A stretch of DNA of 64,000 nt, taken from positions 186,001 through 250,000 of the forward strand of contig NZ_JNWO01000003.1 of NCBI RefSeq assembly GCF_000716435.1. Reading direction: 5' to 3'. A model generated the notes under the pieces. That model was not told where the DNA came from and made no database searches. It was given only the letters and a program-made list of their open reading frames with translations. The DNA is from Streptomyces xylophagus. GTDB taxonomy: Bacteria > Actinomycetota > Actinomycetes > Streptomycetales > Streptomycetaceae. The position numbers and the translations under genes were made by a program. Numbering within the stretch: the stretch's first letter is position 1; each line of letters starts with the position of its first letter. Below are positions 44,701 through 53,022 of the stretch, piece by piece.

Positions 44701-45147
44701 GTGCGGGCTCACGTCAACGCCCCGCCCCGAATGCCGCTCCTCAGATGCCCCGAAGCGGTGCAGGGCCATACACGCGGCCGGAAGGATGGTCGGCACGCAC
44801 TCCTCGTCATCGTCGAAGACGACCTGCACGCCAACGGCCGCCACTTCCGCACCCTCGACTGCATCGTGCTCGACACCAGCGACGACATGTGCGGCGAACT
44901 GATCTTCACCGTGTTCGCCGCCATCGCCAAGTTCCCACGTCAGCAGATCGTCAAAGGCACCCGCGAAGGCCTCGACTCCGCCCGCGCCCGAGGCCGCGTC
45001 GGCGGCCGCCCTCGCGCCCTGACCTCCGAACAGATCACCGACGCCCGCATCCTGCTCGGCGCCGGACACACCCGAACCGTCGTCGCCGCCAAGCTACGCG
45101 TCTCCCGATGGACACTCAGCCGCGCCCTCGACACCGCGTCCCGCTGA
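44701..45147 (+). pseudogene. Serine recombinase (resolvase/invertase) C-terminal remnant
   Basis: From about 44830 the frame reads as the end of a resolvase-family recombinase: ELIFTVFAAIAKFPRQQIVK, then GTREGLDSARARGRVGGRPR, and the C-terminal Hin-type HTH LTSEQITDARILLGAGHTRT and VVAAKLRVSRWTLSRAL. The N-terminal half with the catalytic Ser and Arg residues is missing, and the first ~40 residues of the frame have no family resemblance. It is therefore a mobile-element remnant (Tn3-type resolvases look like this), consistent with the Tn3 transposase fragment 3 kb away. Confidence 0.75.
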
Positions 45148-45204
45148 CGCCCGCCACCGGGTGCCAACGCTTGACCCCAGCGGACAGCCCCAGCCCCATG
45201 CGCA

Positions 45205-45232
45205 GATCGCGGATCGCGGATCGCGGATCGCG
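45205..45232. repeat. Four tandem copies of the heptamer GATCGCG
   Basis: GATCGCG repeats four times without interruption, just downstream of the PhzF-like gene (stop at 45257) and after the recombinase remnant. It is a short simple repeat in non-coding sequence. Confidence 0.8.
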
Positions 45233-45256
45233 GAAGAGGACGGTCCAGTCGTCGCC

Positions 45257-46126
45257 TCAGTGTCCGTCGCGGACCAACGCCAACCCGCCGACCCGGGTCG
45301 TGATGCCCGCCGGCCCGCGTCGGGCCGAAGTGAGCACGCCGGCCGGTCGACCGAGGGTGTCGCCCTGCTCCACCTCGATCGCGACCGTCTGCGCCCCTGT
45401 CGTGTCGAGCAGGTGGGCGGCCGGGCAGCCGGTGCTGTTGGCGTTGGCGACGTCCTCGTCGACACCGATCGCCGGCGTGAACATCCGCGCCGCACCCGGT
45501 CGGTCGCCCACCGGCGGTGCGTACACGAAACAGCCGAGGAGCCCGTACCACTGGCACGCCGCTGTCAGCCTGCCGAGGTGTGGGTGGACTCGGAGCAGCG
45601 CCGACCGGTCGTGGACCGGTACCAGCATGCGTGGTACGCCGGGCGCGGCGATCAGTGGCGCGTCGGTCGGATGCGGGTCGTCCGCGGTGAGCCCGAGCGC
45701 GGCGACGATCGCGGCGCGCTCGTCCGGTGCCGGGTGACGCAGCGCGACGAGGCCCTGGTCGAACCACACCTCGATGCCGGCGGGGCGGCGGATCGCGACG
45801 GTGTCGAACGTGCGCCCGCCGGTGTGTTGGCGGTCGTTCAGCTCGCCCAGCGCGGTGCGGGTCAACCGGACGGCCTGCGCGGCAATGGTGCCGTGGCCGC
45901 AGCCGGACAGTTCGGCGGTGGCGGTGAAGAACCGGACCGGCCAGCCATCGTCCGGCGTCCGCCCCGGGCCGAGGAACGCCGCGTGCGAGGTGCCGTCCGC
46001 AGCAGCGACCGCACGCCGGTCCGCGTCCGTCGCCGCCGGGTCGTCGTCGGTGACGGGCGTGGCGCTGCCGCCCCGGCCGTCGCGCCGCACGCACGCATCA
46101 ACCACCGTGACATCCGGCCAGGACAT
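45257..46126 (-). CDS. PhzF-family isomerase/epimerase-like protein
   Basis: A 289-residue member of the PhzF/diaminopimelate-epimerase fold. It has TAELSGCGHGTIAAQAVRLT near residue 75, the PhzF hallmark normally reading CGHATLA, and GVDEDVANANSTGCPAAHLL in the second half, where PhzF proteins have EDPATGSA. The catalytic Glu of PhzF (usually near residue 45) is not obvious, so the reaction is open. The ATG at 46126 follows AAAGGTGGG. It is on the same strand as the EthD gene 109 bp upstream, and both face away from the LysR gene. Confidence 0.8.
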   Translation of the reverse strand: MSWPDVTVVDACVRRDGRGGSATPVTDDDPAATDADRRAVAAADGTSHAAFLGPGRTPDDGWPVRFFTATAELSGCGHGTIAAQAVRLTRTALGELNDRQHTGGRTFDTVAIRRPAGIEVWFDQGLVALRHPAPDERAAIVAALGLTADDPHPTDAPLIAAPGVPRMLVPVHDRSALLRVHPHLGRLTAACQWYGLLGCFVYAPPVGDRPGAARMFTPAIGVDEDVANANSTGCPAAHLLDTTGAQTVAIEVEQGDTLGRPAGVLTSARRGPAGITTRVGGLALVRDGH

Positions 46127-46235
46127 CGGCCCACCTTTGACGCTCAACGAACCGGCACCCGCGAACGGCGTCCGCCGATGGCCGGACCTGGCCGCAACGG
46201 CCGACCGAACGCGTCCCGGAGCGTGCCGGCCTGCC

Positions 46236-46547
46236 TCAGCCGGTGCCGTCCTGCACCGGATAGTGGATGACGACCGCACCGCCGGTGGCGTAGTTGGCGA
46301 CATCGGCGGCCACCCGCCGGCCTTGCGGCGACGCCCGCGCCGCGGCCATGGCGGCGGCGTCGGCGAAGTCGCCTTCGAAGACCGCGAAATACGGCGCTTC
46401 TCCCTTGGTCGCCGCCACGTCGAAGCTGTAGCGCCACGCAAGCAGGCCGGGCCAATTCATGACCAGTGGAAGGTGGTTGGTCACGTAGTAGTCGCGGAAG
46501 TGGTCAGGGTCGGCGGGCTTGGAATACAGGACCACCAACTTATGCAT
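46236..46547 (-). CDS. EthD-family protein
   Basis: A 103-residue dimeric ferredoxin-like fold protein of the EthD group: MHKLVVLYSKPADPDHFRDY, then YVTNHLPLVMNWPGLLAWRY and PYFAVFEGDFADAAAMAAAR. Members assist oxidative degradation or act as small isomerases and cyclases; the exact role is unknown. The ATG at 46547 follows GGAGG. It overlaps the stop of the upstream 78-residue gene by 8 bp, so the pair are translationally coupled. Confidence 0.85.
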   Translation of the reverse strand: MHKLVVLYSKPADPDHFRDYYVTNHLPLVMNWPGLLAWRYSFDVAATKGEAPYFAVFEGDFADAAAMAAARASPQGRRVAADVANYATGGAVVIHYPVQDGTG

Positions 46548-46776
46548 GACGACCTCCGTCGAGAGGCGAGACCGTAACTCTCCGGGTGACCTGGGAGCTC
46601 CTGCCAAGAACTGCCGCCGACCTCGCCAGGTGCGGAGTATCGGGATCCGGGTGAGGACGGAAGTCGAGCGCACCGGGCTGGGTTGCCGCGGCCTTCGCGA
46701 GAGGCGTGAGGGCGGACTCGAAATCGGCGGTGTGCGTGAGCGCGATGTCTAATCCTGCGGTCAGTTGAATCGTCAT
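46540..46776 (-). CDS. Small protein resembling a truncated antibiotic-monooxygenase-fold protein
   Basis: A 78-residue product, MTIQLTAGLDIALTHTADFE, then SALTPLAKAAATQPGALDFR and PHPDPDTPH. The middle part resembles the first beta-alpha-beta of ABM monooxygenases (LxxLvxxtrxEPGxlxydlhrDPDdP), but the second half is lost and replaced by unrelated sequence. It may be a degenerate gene kept as a leader coupled to EthD by an 8-bp overlap. Weak recognition. Confidence 0.5.
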   Translation of the reverse strand: MTIQLTAGLDIALTHTADFESALTPLAKAAATQPGALDFRPHPDPDTPHLARSAAVLGRSSQVTRRVTVSPLDGGRHA

Positions 46777-46867
46777 ATGCGCAGGTTAGGGCTTGATGTG
46801 CGGTCGGGGGAAAGACCGGTACGGGATAGACTCAGAACGGATCGTTATCAATCGGCAGGGAGGGCAC

Positions 46868-47770
46868 GTGGCGCCGGATACGGTGAGCCTGCGTTACTTC
46901 CTGGTGCTGGCGCAGGAGTTGAACTTCACCCGCGCGGCCGCACGGATCGGTATCGCACAGCCCGCACTCAGCGCCCGGATGCGCCGATTGGAGACGGAAC
47001 TCGGTACGGCCCTGCTGGTCCGCAACACGCGTAGCGTCGTATTGACCACGGCCGGTGCGGCTTTGGCGGAGTCCGCGCCGCCCGCGCTGGCGGCGCTGGA
47101 CCGGGCATGGGACACCGCCCGGAGCGCGGCGGCCGGTGAACTGGGCACGCTGCGCATCGGATACAGCCTCAGCGTCGGGGCCGAGACGGCACCGGCCCTG
47201 GTGGACAGGCTGATTCGCGGCAACAGCGGACTCGAGGTCGGCGCGGTCCCGATGGCGACACCGGAGATCTCCCCCGCGGTCGCCGACGGCCGCATCGATG
47301 CCGGGATCACCCGCGGTGAACAGCCGGGCCGTGGCGTGCGCCGGTTCCTGCTGCGGCGTGAGCGCGTCGGGGTCCAGCTGGCGCAGCACCATCCGCTGGC
47401 CGAACACCCGGAGATCGAGATCGCCGACGCGGCCGCGTATCCGCTGCGACTCCTGGACCGTGCGGCCAACCCCGTGATCCACGATCAGCTGTCCGCACTG
47501 TTCCGAGACACCCGACCACACCCCCGGTTCCACACGCCCGCAGTCTCTTTCGACATGTCTCAGCGCGACCTGCGCGACGGGGTCACCCTCGCCCCGGCCG
47601 GAGAAGCCGCGGTCACGGCATCACCGGCCGGTCTCACCTGGCGACCGCTGCGGGGCGCGCCCAGCCTGACGATCCACCTGGTCCTCCCACGCGAGCAGTC
47701 GCCGCTACACCGCCGCATCCGTGCCCTCGCCAAAACCCTGGCGCACGAGCTGCACTGGCTGCCGGACTGA
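46868..47770 (+). CDS. LysR-family transcriptional regulator
   Basis: A 300-residue LysR protein. The N-terminal winged HTH reads LRYFLVLAQELNFTRAAARI, then GIAQPALSARMRRLETELGT and ALLVRNTRSVVLTTAGAALA. The remainder is a periplasmic-binding-like effector domain. The GTG at 46868 follows GGGAGGGCAC. It is divergent from the 78-aa/EthD/PhzF genes, which LysR regulators normally control from the shared intergenic region (91 bp here). Confidence 0.92.
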   Translation: MAPDTVSLRYFLVLAQELNFTRAAARIGIAQPALSARMRRLETELGTALLVRNTRSVVLTTAGAALAESAPPALAALDRAWDTARSAAAGELGTLRIGYSLSVGAETAPALVDRLIRGNSGLEVGAVPMATPEISPAVADGRIDAGITRGEQPGRGVRRFLLRRERVGVQLAQHHPLAEHPEIEIADAAAYPLRLLDRAANPVIHDQLSALFRDTRPHPRFHTPAVSFDMSQRDLRDGVTLAPAGEAAVTASPAGLTWRPLRGAPSLTIHLVLPREQSPLHRRIRALAKTLAHELHWLPD

Positions 47771-47781
47771 CGCGCAAGAGG

Positions 47782-48126
47782 TCAAGCAAGACGGACGTCT
47801 GCGGTGGCGAGGCCAAAGAGCTTGCGCCGGGCGGCCGTGGTGACGGCGAACTCGCGTTCGGTCGGCGCGAACCGGGCCACCGCGTCGACCTCGCGCACCA
47901 CGGTCGCCGGATTGTGCGGGCGCCCGGTGTTCCGCGGGACCTCACGGGTCTCGTAGTACGTCGTGATGAGCACACCTCCGGCGAACGCCAGCTGGTTCTC
48001 CTCCAGGTCCGCGAGGTGCTCGACGATTGCGGTGCGGTCGCGTGCGACGTAGGCGCGCGTCAGGTCGAGGGCGCGCCACGCGGCCTCGACCTGACGCGGG
48101 TCGGTGCGGTCGGCGAAGTCCTTCAT
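47782..48126 (-). CDS. Hypothetical protein (114 aa)
   Basis: A small soluble protein, MKDFADRTDPRQVEAAWRAL, then DLTRAYVARDRTAIVEHLAD and FAVTTAARRKLFGLATADV. I do not recognise a family. The ATG at 48126 lacks a strong ribosome site. It lies between the LysR gene (convergent, 11-bp gap) and the Tn3 remnant, and may be transposon cargo. Confidence 0.5.
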   Translation of the reverse strand: MKDFADRTDPRQVEAAWRALDLTRAYVARDRTAIVEHLADLEENQLAFAGGVLITTYYETREVPRNTGRPHNPATVVREVDAVARFAPTEREFAVTTAARRKLFGLATADVRLA

Positions 48127-48179
48127 CGTGGCTCCGTGGTCGATCGGGCGGAGGGGGTAGTGCGGGGGTGGGGCACGGC

Positions 48180-48476
48180 AGTGAGCAGCCCCAGGTCGAG
48201 GCGCTCGTCCATGTCGAGGCGGAACGTGCCCTACGGGTTGACGTTGGACCAGAACAGGGCGGTCAGGCCGCGCCGGTCCTCGCCGGTGAGCTTCTTCGCC
48301 CACGCCGGCTCGGCCGGGACCTGCTGCGCCAGCAGGGTGTTGACATGCACGAGCGCGGACCGGAGCAGGTGCAGGGCGAGCATCGACGTCTCGGCGTGCT
48401 CCGTGTCCGGGCCGGTCAGGGCGCCGACCTTGCCGTAGTGGAGCACCATGTTCGCGCCGAGTCCGAGCGCGAGCAA
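48180..48476 (-). pseudogene. Tn3-family transposase C-terminal fragment
   Basis: The frame reads as the extreme C-terminus of a Tn3-type transposase: NMVLHYGKVGALTGPDTEHA, then EPAWAKKLTGEDRRGLTALF and WSNVNP. It then hits TAG at 48231-48233 where the family has Tyr, and continues in phase as GTFRLDMDERLDLGLL. The other ~850 residues are gone. No Tn3 terminal inverted repeat was found beside it. Confidence 0.82.
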
Positions 48477-48573
48477 ACCCGACTCGTGTCGTCGTGGCGG
48501 AGCACCGACTGTCTTGTCACGGCCCAGCGGCTATCTCGATCACGCAGAATCCTGGTGCCAACCATCCGCAGTA

Positions 48574-48599
48574 TGTGACAACTGGAGTCCGTGGTCACA
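48574..48599 (-). terminator. Hairpin after acyl-CoA dehydrogenase
   Basis: TGTGACAAC and GTGGTCACA pair over 9 positions with one mismatch and an 8-base loop, immediately downstream of the dehydrogenase stop on the minus strand. Confidence 0.5.
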
Positions 48600-48604
48600 G
48601 CGGG

Positions 48605-49783
48605 CTAACGCCGCACCCTCGGCATCCCCAGCCCGATCCACGAGATGATCTCCCGCTGGATCTCGTTGTTGCCGCCACCGAACGTGAAGATCACGGCGGA
48701 GCGGTAGCCGCGTTCCAGTTCGCCGTGCAGGACGGCGCCTGCGGAGCCTTCCTGCAGGGCGCCGGCCGCGGCGACGATCTCCATGAGCCAGGCGTACGCG
48801 TCGCGGCGGGCCTCGGAGCCGTAGACCTTGACGGCGGAGGCGTCCTGGGGGGTGAGGGCGCCTTCCTGGACGGCGTTCACCATCTGCCAGTTGAGGAGTT
48901 TCATCGCGTCGAGCCTCGCGTGGGTGCGGGCGAGGAGGCGGCGGACCCAGGGGAGGTCGACGACGCGGCGGCCGTCGGCGAGTTTGGTCTCCATGGCCCA
49001 GTGCTGGACGTCGTGCAGGGCGCGGATGGCCATCGTGCCGTGGGCGGCGAGGGTGACGCGTTCGTGGTTGAGCTGGTTGGTGATCAGGCGCCAGCCCTGG
49101 TTCTCCTTGCCGACGCGGCGGGTGACGGGGACGCGGATGTTCTCGTAGTAGCTGGCGGTGGTGTCGTGCGAGGCGAGGGTGTTGATCACCGTGCAGGAGT
49201 AGCCGGGGTCGGCGGTCGGTACCAGGAGCATGGTGATGCCCTTGTGCGGCGGGGCGTCCGGGTCGGTGCGGACGGCGAGCCAGACCCAGTCGGCGGTGTC
49301 GCCGTTGGTGGTCCAGATCTTCTGCCCGTTGACGACGTATTCGTCGCCGTCCCGTACGGCGCGTGTCTTGAGCGCGGCGAGGTCCGTGCCGGCCTCGGGC
49401 TCGCTGTAGCCGATCGCGAAGTCGATCTCGCCGGAGAGGATCTTCGGGAGGAAGTACGCCTTCTGCTCGTCGGTACCGAACTGCATGATCGTCGGGCCGA
49501 CGGTGTTGAGGGCCATCAGCGGCAGCGGTACGCCGGCCTGCGCGGCCTCGTCGAAGAAGATGAACTGCTCCATCGGCGTCAGCCCGCGCCCGCCGTACTC
49601 CTCGGGCCAGCCGACACCGAGCCAACCGTCCGTGCCGAGCCGGCGGATCGTCTCGCGGTAGTAGCGCTTCTGGGCGGCCGGGTCGGCGTAGCGGGAGTAG
49701 ACGTGGTCGGGCACCAACTCGGCGAAGTAGGCGCGCAGTTCGTTACGCAGCCGCTGCTGCTCGGGCGTGTATTCGAGATGCAC
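48605..49783 (-). CDS. Acyl-CoA dehydrogenase
   Basis: A 392-residue FAD enzyme of the acyl-CoA dehydrogenase superfamily. It has the N-terminal helical domain (EYTPEQQRLRNELRAYFAEL), the FAD-contacting FAIGYSEPEAGTDLAALKTR and the C-terminal FTFGGGNNEIQREIISWIGL with the usual GGxxNEIQRxII. It oxidises acyl-CoA at alpha-beta to enoyl-CoA and passes electrons to ETF. The GTG start at 49783 has GGAGG. A KstR-like palindrome (49828-49841) lies 45 bp upstream, which points to a steroid or bulky-side-chain substrate class (inference). Confidence 0.9.
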   Translation of the reverse strand: MHLEYTPEQQRLRNELRAYFAELVPDHVYSRYADPAAQKRYYRETIRRLGTDGWLGVGWPEEYGGRGLTPMEQFIFFDEAAQAGVPLPLMALNTVGPTIMQFGTDEQKAYFLPKILSGEIDFAIGYSEPEAGTDLAALKTRAVRDGDEYVVNGQKIWTTNGDTADWVWLAVRTDPDAPPHKGITMLLVPTADPGYSCTVINTLASHDTTASYYENIRVPVTRRVGKENQGWRLITNQLNHERVTLAAHGTMAIRALHDVQHWAMETKLADGRRVVDLPWVRRLLARTHARLDAMKLLNWQMVNAVQEGALTPQDASAVKVYGSEARRDAYAWLMEIVAAAGALQEGSAGAVLHGELERGYRSAVIFTFGGGNNEIQREIISWIGLGMPRVRR

Positions 49784-49827
49784 GGCGCCTCCAGGCTCCC
49801 CAAGGCCGGTCCTGACGGCGCACACCG

Positions 49828-49841
49828 TAGAACGTGTTCCA
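49828..49841. promoter_or_regulatory. KstR-like operator
   Basis: TAGAACGTGTTCCA fits the published KstR consensus TnnAACnnGTTnnA at every fixed position. It is in promoter position for the acyl-CoA dehydrogenase gene, 45 bp before its start codon. KstR is the TetR repressor of cholesterol-degradation genes in mycobacteria and rhodococci (family knowledge). Confidence 0.6.
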
Positions 49842-49893
49842 GAAATTGGGAATGGCGAGGCGGCGATGCCGGGCAAGAAGGCGCAACTGCCCG

Positions 49894-50259
49894 TCAGTTC
49901 AACGTGGTCAAGAACTCCTCGCACGCCCGCGCACAGTCCCGGCAGGCCCGCGCGTCCGCCTCCGCGCCCGGCCACTCGTCGAAGACCTGCGCGCATTCCA
50001 GGCAGACGAGCAGGCACCACTTGGTCTGGAGGCGGAGGGCGGGCTCGTCCTGGAGGTGCTGTTCGGCGAGCATGCGGCAGGTCGCGTCGCAGACCTCCGC
50101 GCAGAGGAGCGCCTTGCTTCGTACGCGTGCCTCGTGGTCGATGGCGTCCGGATCCGAGCGGCTGACGCGCAGGACGCAGGCCCGCGCGCACTCGGTGCAG
50201 GCCTGGGCGCAGGCGAAGCGGTCCTCCAGGAACCGGACGAGTTCCTGCTGGGTTGTCAT
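49894..50259 (-). CDS. Four-helix Cys-rich protein (DUF326, copper-storage-like)
   Basis: A 121-residue helical protein. Cys residues recur with CxxC and CxxxC spacing: CAQACTECARACVL, AEVCDATCRML, KWCLLVCLECAQVF and CRDCARACEEFL. These line a four-helix bundle in Csp-type and DUF326 proteins that bind many Cu(I) ions. There is no signal peptide, so it is cytosolic. The ATG at 50259 is the start; an in-frame GTG nine bases upstream is possible. It is divergent from PPK2. Confidence 0.85.
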   Translation of the reverse strand: MTTQQELVRFLEDRFACAQACTECARACVLRVSRSDPDAIDHEARVRSKALLCAEVCDATCRMLAEQHLQDEPALRLQTKWCLLVCLECAQVFDEWPGAEADARACRDCARACEEFLTTLN

Positions 50260-50416
50260 CGCTGTCACGGAGTTCGGGTTGCCGCCGGCGCCCGCCGCAA
50301 ACCCGGTACGGCGGGCGTCCGGGGTGCGCGGGAGTCCGCCGGTCAGTACGGTGCTGTCCAGGTGTTCGACCTTGGACACGAGCAGACTGCGCACGTCATC
50401 GAGGGGTTGAGGCGGC

Positions 50417-51220
50417 ATGGCCGGCAAGAAGGCGGCAAAGCTGCCGCGCGGGACGTACGAGACCGAACTGCTGCGCCTGCAGACGGAGTTGGTCAAGCTC
50501 CAGGAGTGGGTGCGGGCCGAGGGCACCCGGCTGGTGATCGTGTTCGAGGGCCGGGACGCGGCGGGCAAGGGCGGCACCATCAAGCGCGTGTCGGAGCATC
50601 TCAACCCGCGTGTCGCCCGGATCGCCGCGCTGCCGAAGCCGACCGACCGGCAGCGCACCCAGTGGTACTTCCAGCGGTACGTCGAGCATCTGCCGGCCGC
50701 CGGGGAGATCGTGCTGTTCGACCGCTCCTGGTACAACCGGGCCGGCGTCGAGCGCGTGATGGGCTTCTGCACCAAGGAGGAATACCAGCTGTTCCTGCGC
50801 CAGTGCCCCATCTTCGAGCGGATGCTCGTGGAGGACGGGATCGTGCTGCGCAAGTACTGGTTCTCGGTGAGCGACGCCGTGCAGCAGGACCGGTTCCGGC
50901 GCCGCCTGGAGGATCCGCTGCGGCGCTGGAAGCTCTCGCCGATGGACCTGGAGTCCATCACCCACTGGGAGGACTACTCCCGGGCCAAGGACGAGATGCT
51001 GGTGCACACCGACATCTCGGAGGCCCCGTGGTACGTCGTCGAGAGTGACGACAAGCGCAAGGCCCGCCTGAACATGATCGCCCACCTGCTCGACTCGCTC
51101 CCCTACCACGAGGTGTCCCCGCCGGTCCTCGAACTCCCGCCCCGCCCGCCGTCCACCGGCTACGAACGCCCGCCCCGCGACCTGCAGACCTACGTCCCGG
51201 ACCACGCGGCGAGCCTCTGA
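50417..51220 (+). CDS. ppk2: Polyphosphate kinase 2
   Basis: A 267-residue PPK2 with the Walker A segment FEGRDAAGKGGTIKRVSEHL, the lid region VARIAALPKPTDRQRTQWYF and Walker B in EIVLFDRSWYNRAGVERVMG. It transfers phosphate between polyphosphate and nucleoside diphosphates, mostly making GTP or ATP, in the cytoplasm. A Lys-rich N-terminus is normal for the class. The ATG at 50417 starts it. A SulP-type transporter gene follows after 23 bp. Confidence 0.93.
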   Translation: MAGKKAAKLPRGTYETELLRLQTELVKLQEWVRAEGTRLVIVFEGRDAAGKGGTIKRVSEHLNPRVARIAALPKPTDRQRTQWYFQRYVEHLPAAGEIVLFDRSWYNRAGVERVMGFCTKEEYQLFLRQCPIFERMLVEDGIVLRKYWFSVSDAVQQDRFRRRLEDPLRRWKLSPMDLESITHWEDYSRAKDEMLVHTDISEAPWYVVESDDKRKARLNMIAHLLDSLPYHEVSPPVLELPPRPPSTGYERPPRDLQTYVPDHAASL

Positions 51221-51243
51221 GCCGGCCAGGGCAAGGAGCCCCA

Positions 51244-52989
51244 TTGACCACCCACACACCGGGCGGGCACGCCTCGGGGTGGCGCCGCCTGACGCCCGGG
51301 ATCGCCGCGCTGGCCGGATACCGGCGTTCCTGGCTGCGCGGCGACCTGCTGGCGGGGGTCACGGTGGCCGCGTACCTCGTCCCGCAGGTGATGGCCTACG
51401 CCGGGGTGGCGGGGCTCCCGCCGGTCGCCGGACTGTGGGCGATCCTGCCCGCGCTCGCCCTGTACGCCGTACTGGGCTCCTCACGGCTGCTCTCGGTCGG
51501 CCCCGAGTCGACGACCGCGCTGATGACGGCGACCGTCGTGGGCCCGCTCGCCTCAGGCGACCCCGGCCGCTACGCCACCCTCGCCGCCGCCCTCGCGGTC
51601 ACGGTCGGTCTGCTGTGCCTCGCCGCGTGGGCGGTACGGCTGGGCTTCGTCGCCGACCTCCTCTCCCGCCCGGTGCTGATCGGCTATCTCGCGGGCGTTG
51701 CCCTGATCATGATCGTGGACCAACTGCCCAAACTCACCGGCGTACGGACGACGGGCACGGCCTTCTTCCCCCAACTCTGGTCCTTCCTACGACACTTGGG
51801 CCAACTCCACGCGCCCACGCTGCTGTTCGCCGCCGTCATGCTCGCGTTCCTGTTCACGGTGGCGCGCACGTCCCGGACGATCCCCGGCCCGCTGCTGGCA
51901 GTGGTGCTGGGCACGGCGGCCGTCGTCCTCCTCGACCTCGACGACCGGTACGGCATCAAGGTGATCGGCCACGTCCCGGCGGGACTTCCCGCGGTCGGCC
52001 TGCCGGACCTCACGGAACTCCCCCACCTGGTGCTGCCCGCCCTCGGTGTCCTGCTCGTCGCCTACACCGACTTCATCCTCACCGCCCGCGCCTTCACCGG
52101 CGGCGACGAGGACGACGGCCCCGGTCTCGACGCCGACCAGGAGTTCCTGGCGCTCGGCGCGGCCAACCTCGGCGCCGGCGTCCTCCACGGCTTCCCGGTG
52201 AGCAGCAGCGCGAGCCGCACCGCGCTGGCCTCCTCGACGGGCGCCCGCAGCCAGGCGTACTCCCTGGTCGCCGGAGCGGTGGTCCTGGCCGTCCTCCTCT
52301 TCCTGAGCCCCCTCCTGTCCCGCACCCCCTCGGCGGTCCTCGGCGCCCTCGTCGTCTACGCCGCCGTCCGCATGATCGACCTCACCGGCTTCCACCGCCT
52401 CGCCGGCTTCCGCCGCCGCGAACTCCTGCTGGCACTCGGCTGTCTGACCGGCGTACTGGCCCTGGACATCCTCTACGGCGTGATCGTCGCCGTGGGCCTG
52501 TCGGTGGCCGAACTCCTCACCCGGGTGGCCCGCCCGCACGACGCCGTCGAGGGCCTGGTCCCCGGTGTGGCCGGCATGCACGACGTGGACGACTTCCCGC
52601 AGGCCCGCACGATCCCCGGCCTGCTCGTCTACCGCTACGACTCGCCGCTCTTCTTCGCCAACGCGGAGAACTTCCGCCGCCGCGCCCTGGCCGCCGTCGC
52701 CCAACAGGCCGTCCCGGTGCGGTGGTTCGTCCTCAACACCGAGGCCAATGTGGAGGTGGACATCACCGCCCTGGACGCGGTCGACGAACTCCGCCGCGAA
52801 CTCGCCCACCGTGGCATCGTGTTCGCCCTGGCGCGGGTGAAGCAGGACCTCCTCGACGACCTGGAGACGTACGGGCTGGTCGACTCGATCGGCACCGACC
52901 ACATCTTCCCGACGCTCCCAACGGCCGTGGCCGCATACCGGAGTTGGAGCGGGACGCCCGATGAGGGAACGGCGGGGCCGGTGGCGTAG
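51244..52989 (+). CDS. SulP-family anion transporter with STAS domain
   Basis: A 581-residue membrane protein with about 12-14 helices. SulP signatures are AAYLVPQVMAYAGVAGLPPV, GLWAILPALALYAVLGSSRL and the conserved GFPVSSSASRTALASSTGAR. A C-terminal STAS domain (LVYRYDSPLFFANAENFRRR, then VDITALDAVDELRRELAHRG) regulates transport. Substrates include sulfate, bicarbonate and other anions; the one here is unknown. TTG at 51244 is the start, with AAGGAG upstream. It is in an operon with PPK2. A small hairpin straddles the stop codon (52980-52996). Confidence 0.92.
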   Translation: MTTHTPGGHASGWRRLTPGIAALAGYRRSWLRGDLLAGVTVAAYLVPQVMAYAGVAGLPPVAGLWAILPALALYAVLGSSRLLSVGPESTTALMTATVVGPLASGDPGRYATLAAALAVTVGLLCLAAWAVRLGFVADLLSRPVLIGYLAGVALIMIVDQLPKLTGVRTTGTAFFPQLWSFLRHLGQLHAPTLLFAAVMLAFLFTVARTSRTIPGPLLAVVLGTAAVVLLDLDDRYGIKVIGHVPAGLPAVGLPDLTELPHLVLPALGVLLVAYTDFILTARAFTGGDEDDGPGLDADQEFLALGAANLGAGVLHGFPVSSSASRTALASSTGARSQAYSLVAGAVVLAVLLFLSPLLSRTPSAVLGALVVYAAVRMIDLTGFHRLAGFRRRELLLALGCLTGVLALDILYGVIVAVGLSVAELLTRVARPHDAVEGLVPGVAGMHDVDDFPQARTIPGLLVYRYDSPLFFANAENFRRRALAAVAQQAVPVRWFVLNTEANVEVDITALDAVDELRRELAHRGIVFALARVKQDLLDDLETYGLVDSIGTDHIFPTLPTAVAAYRSWSGTPDEGTAGPVA

Positions 52990-53022
52990 TGCCACCTGTC
53001 GGGCACTCAGCCGCGCATGCCC

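Noticed and set aside
48180..48605. Tn3 terminal inverted repeat
   Set aside because: I looked for a GGGGTCG/GGGGGCAC-type end beside the transposase remnant and found none; the only inverted repeat there is the hairpin after the dehydrogenase gene.
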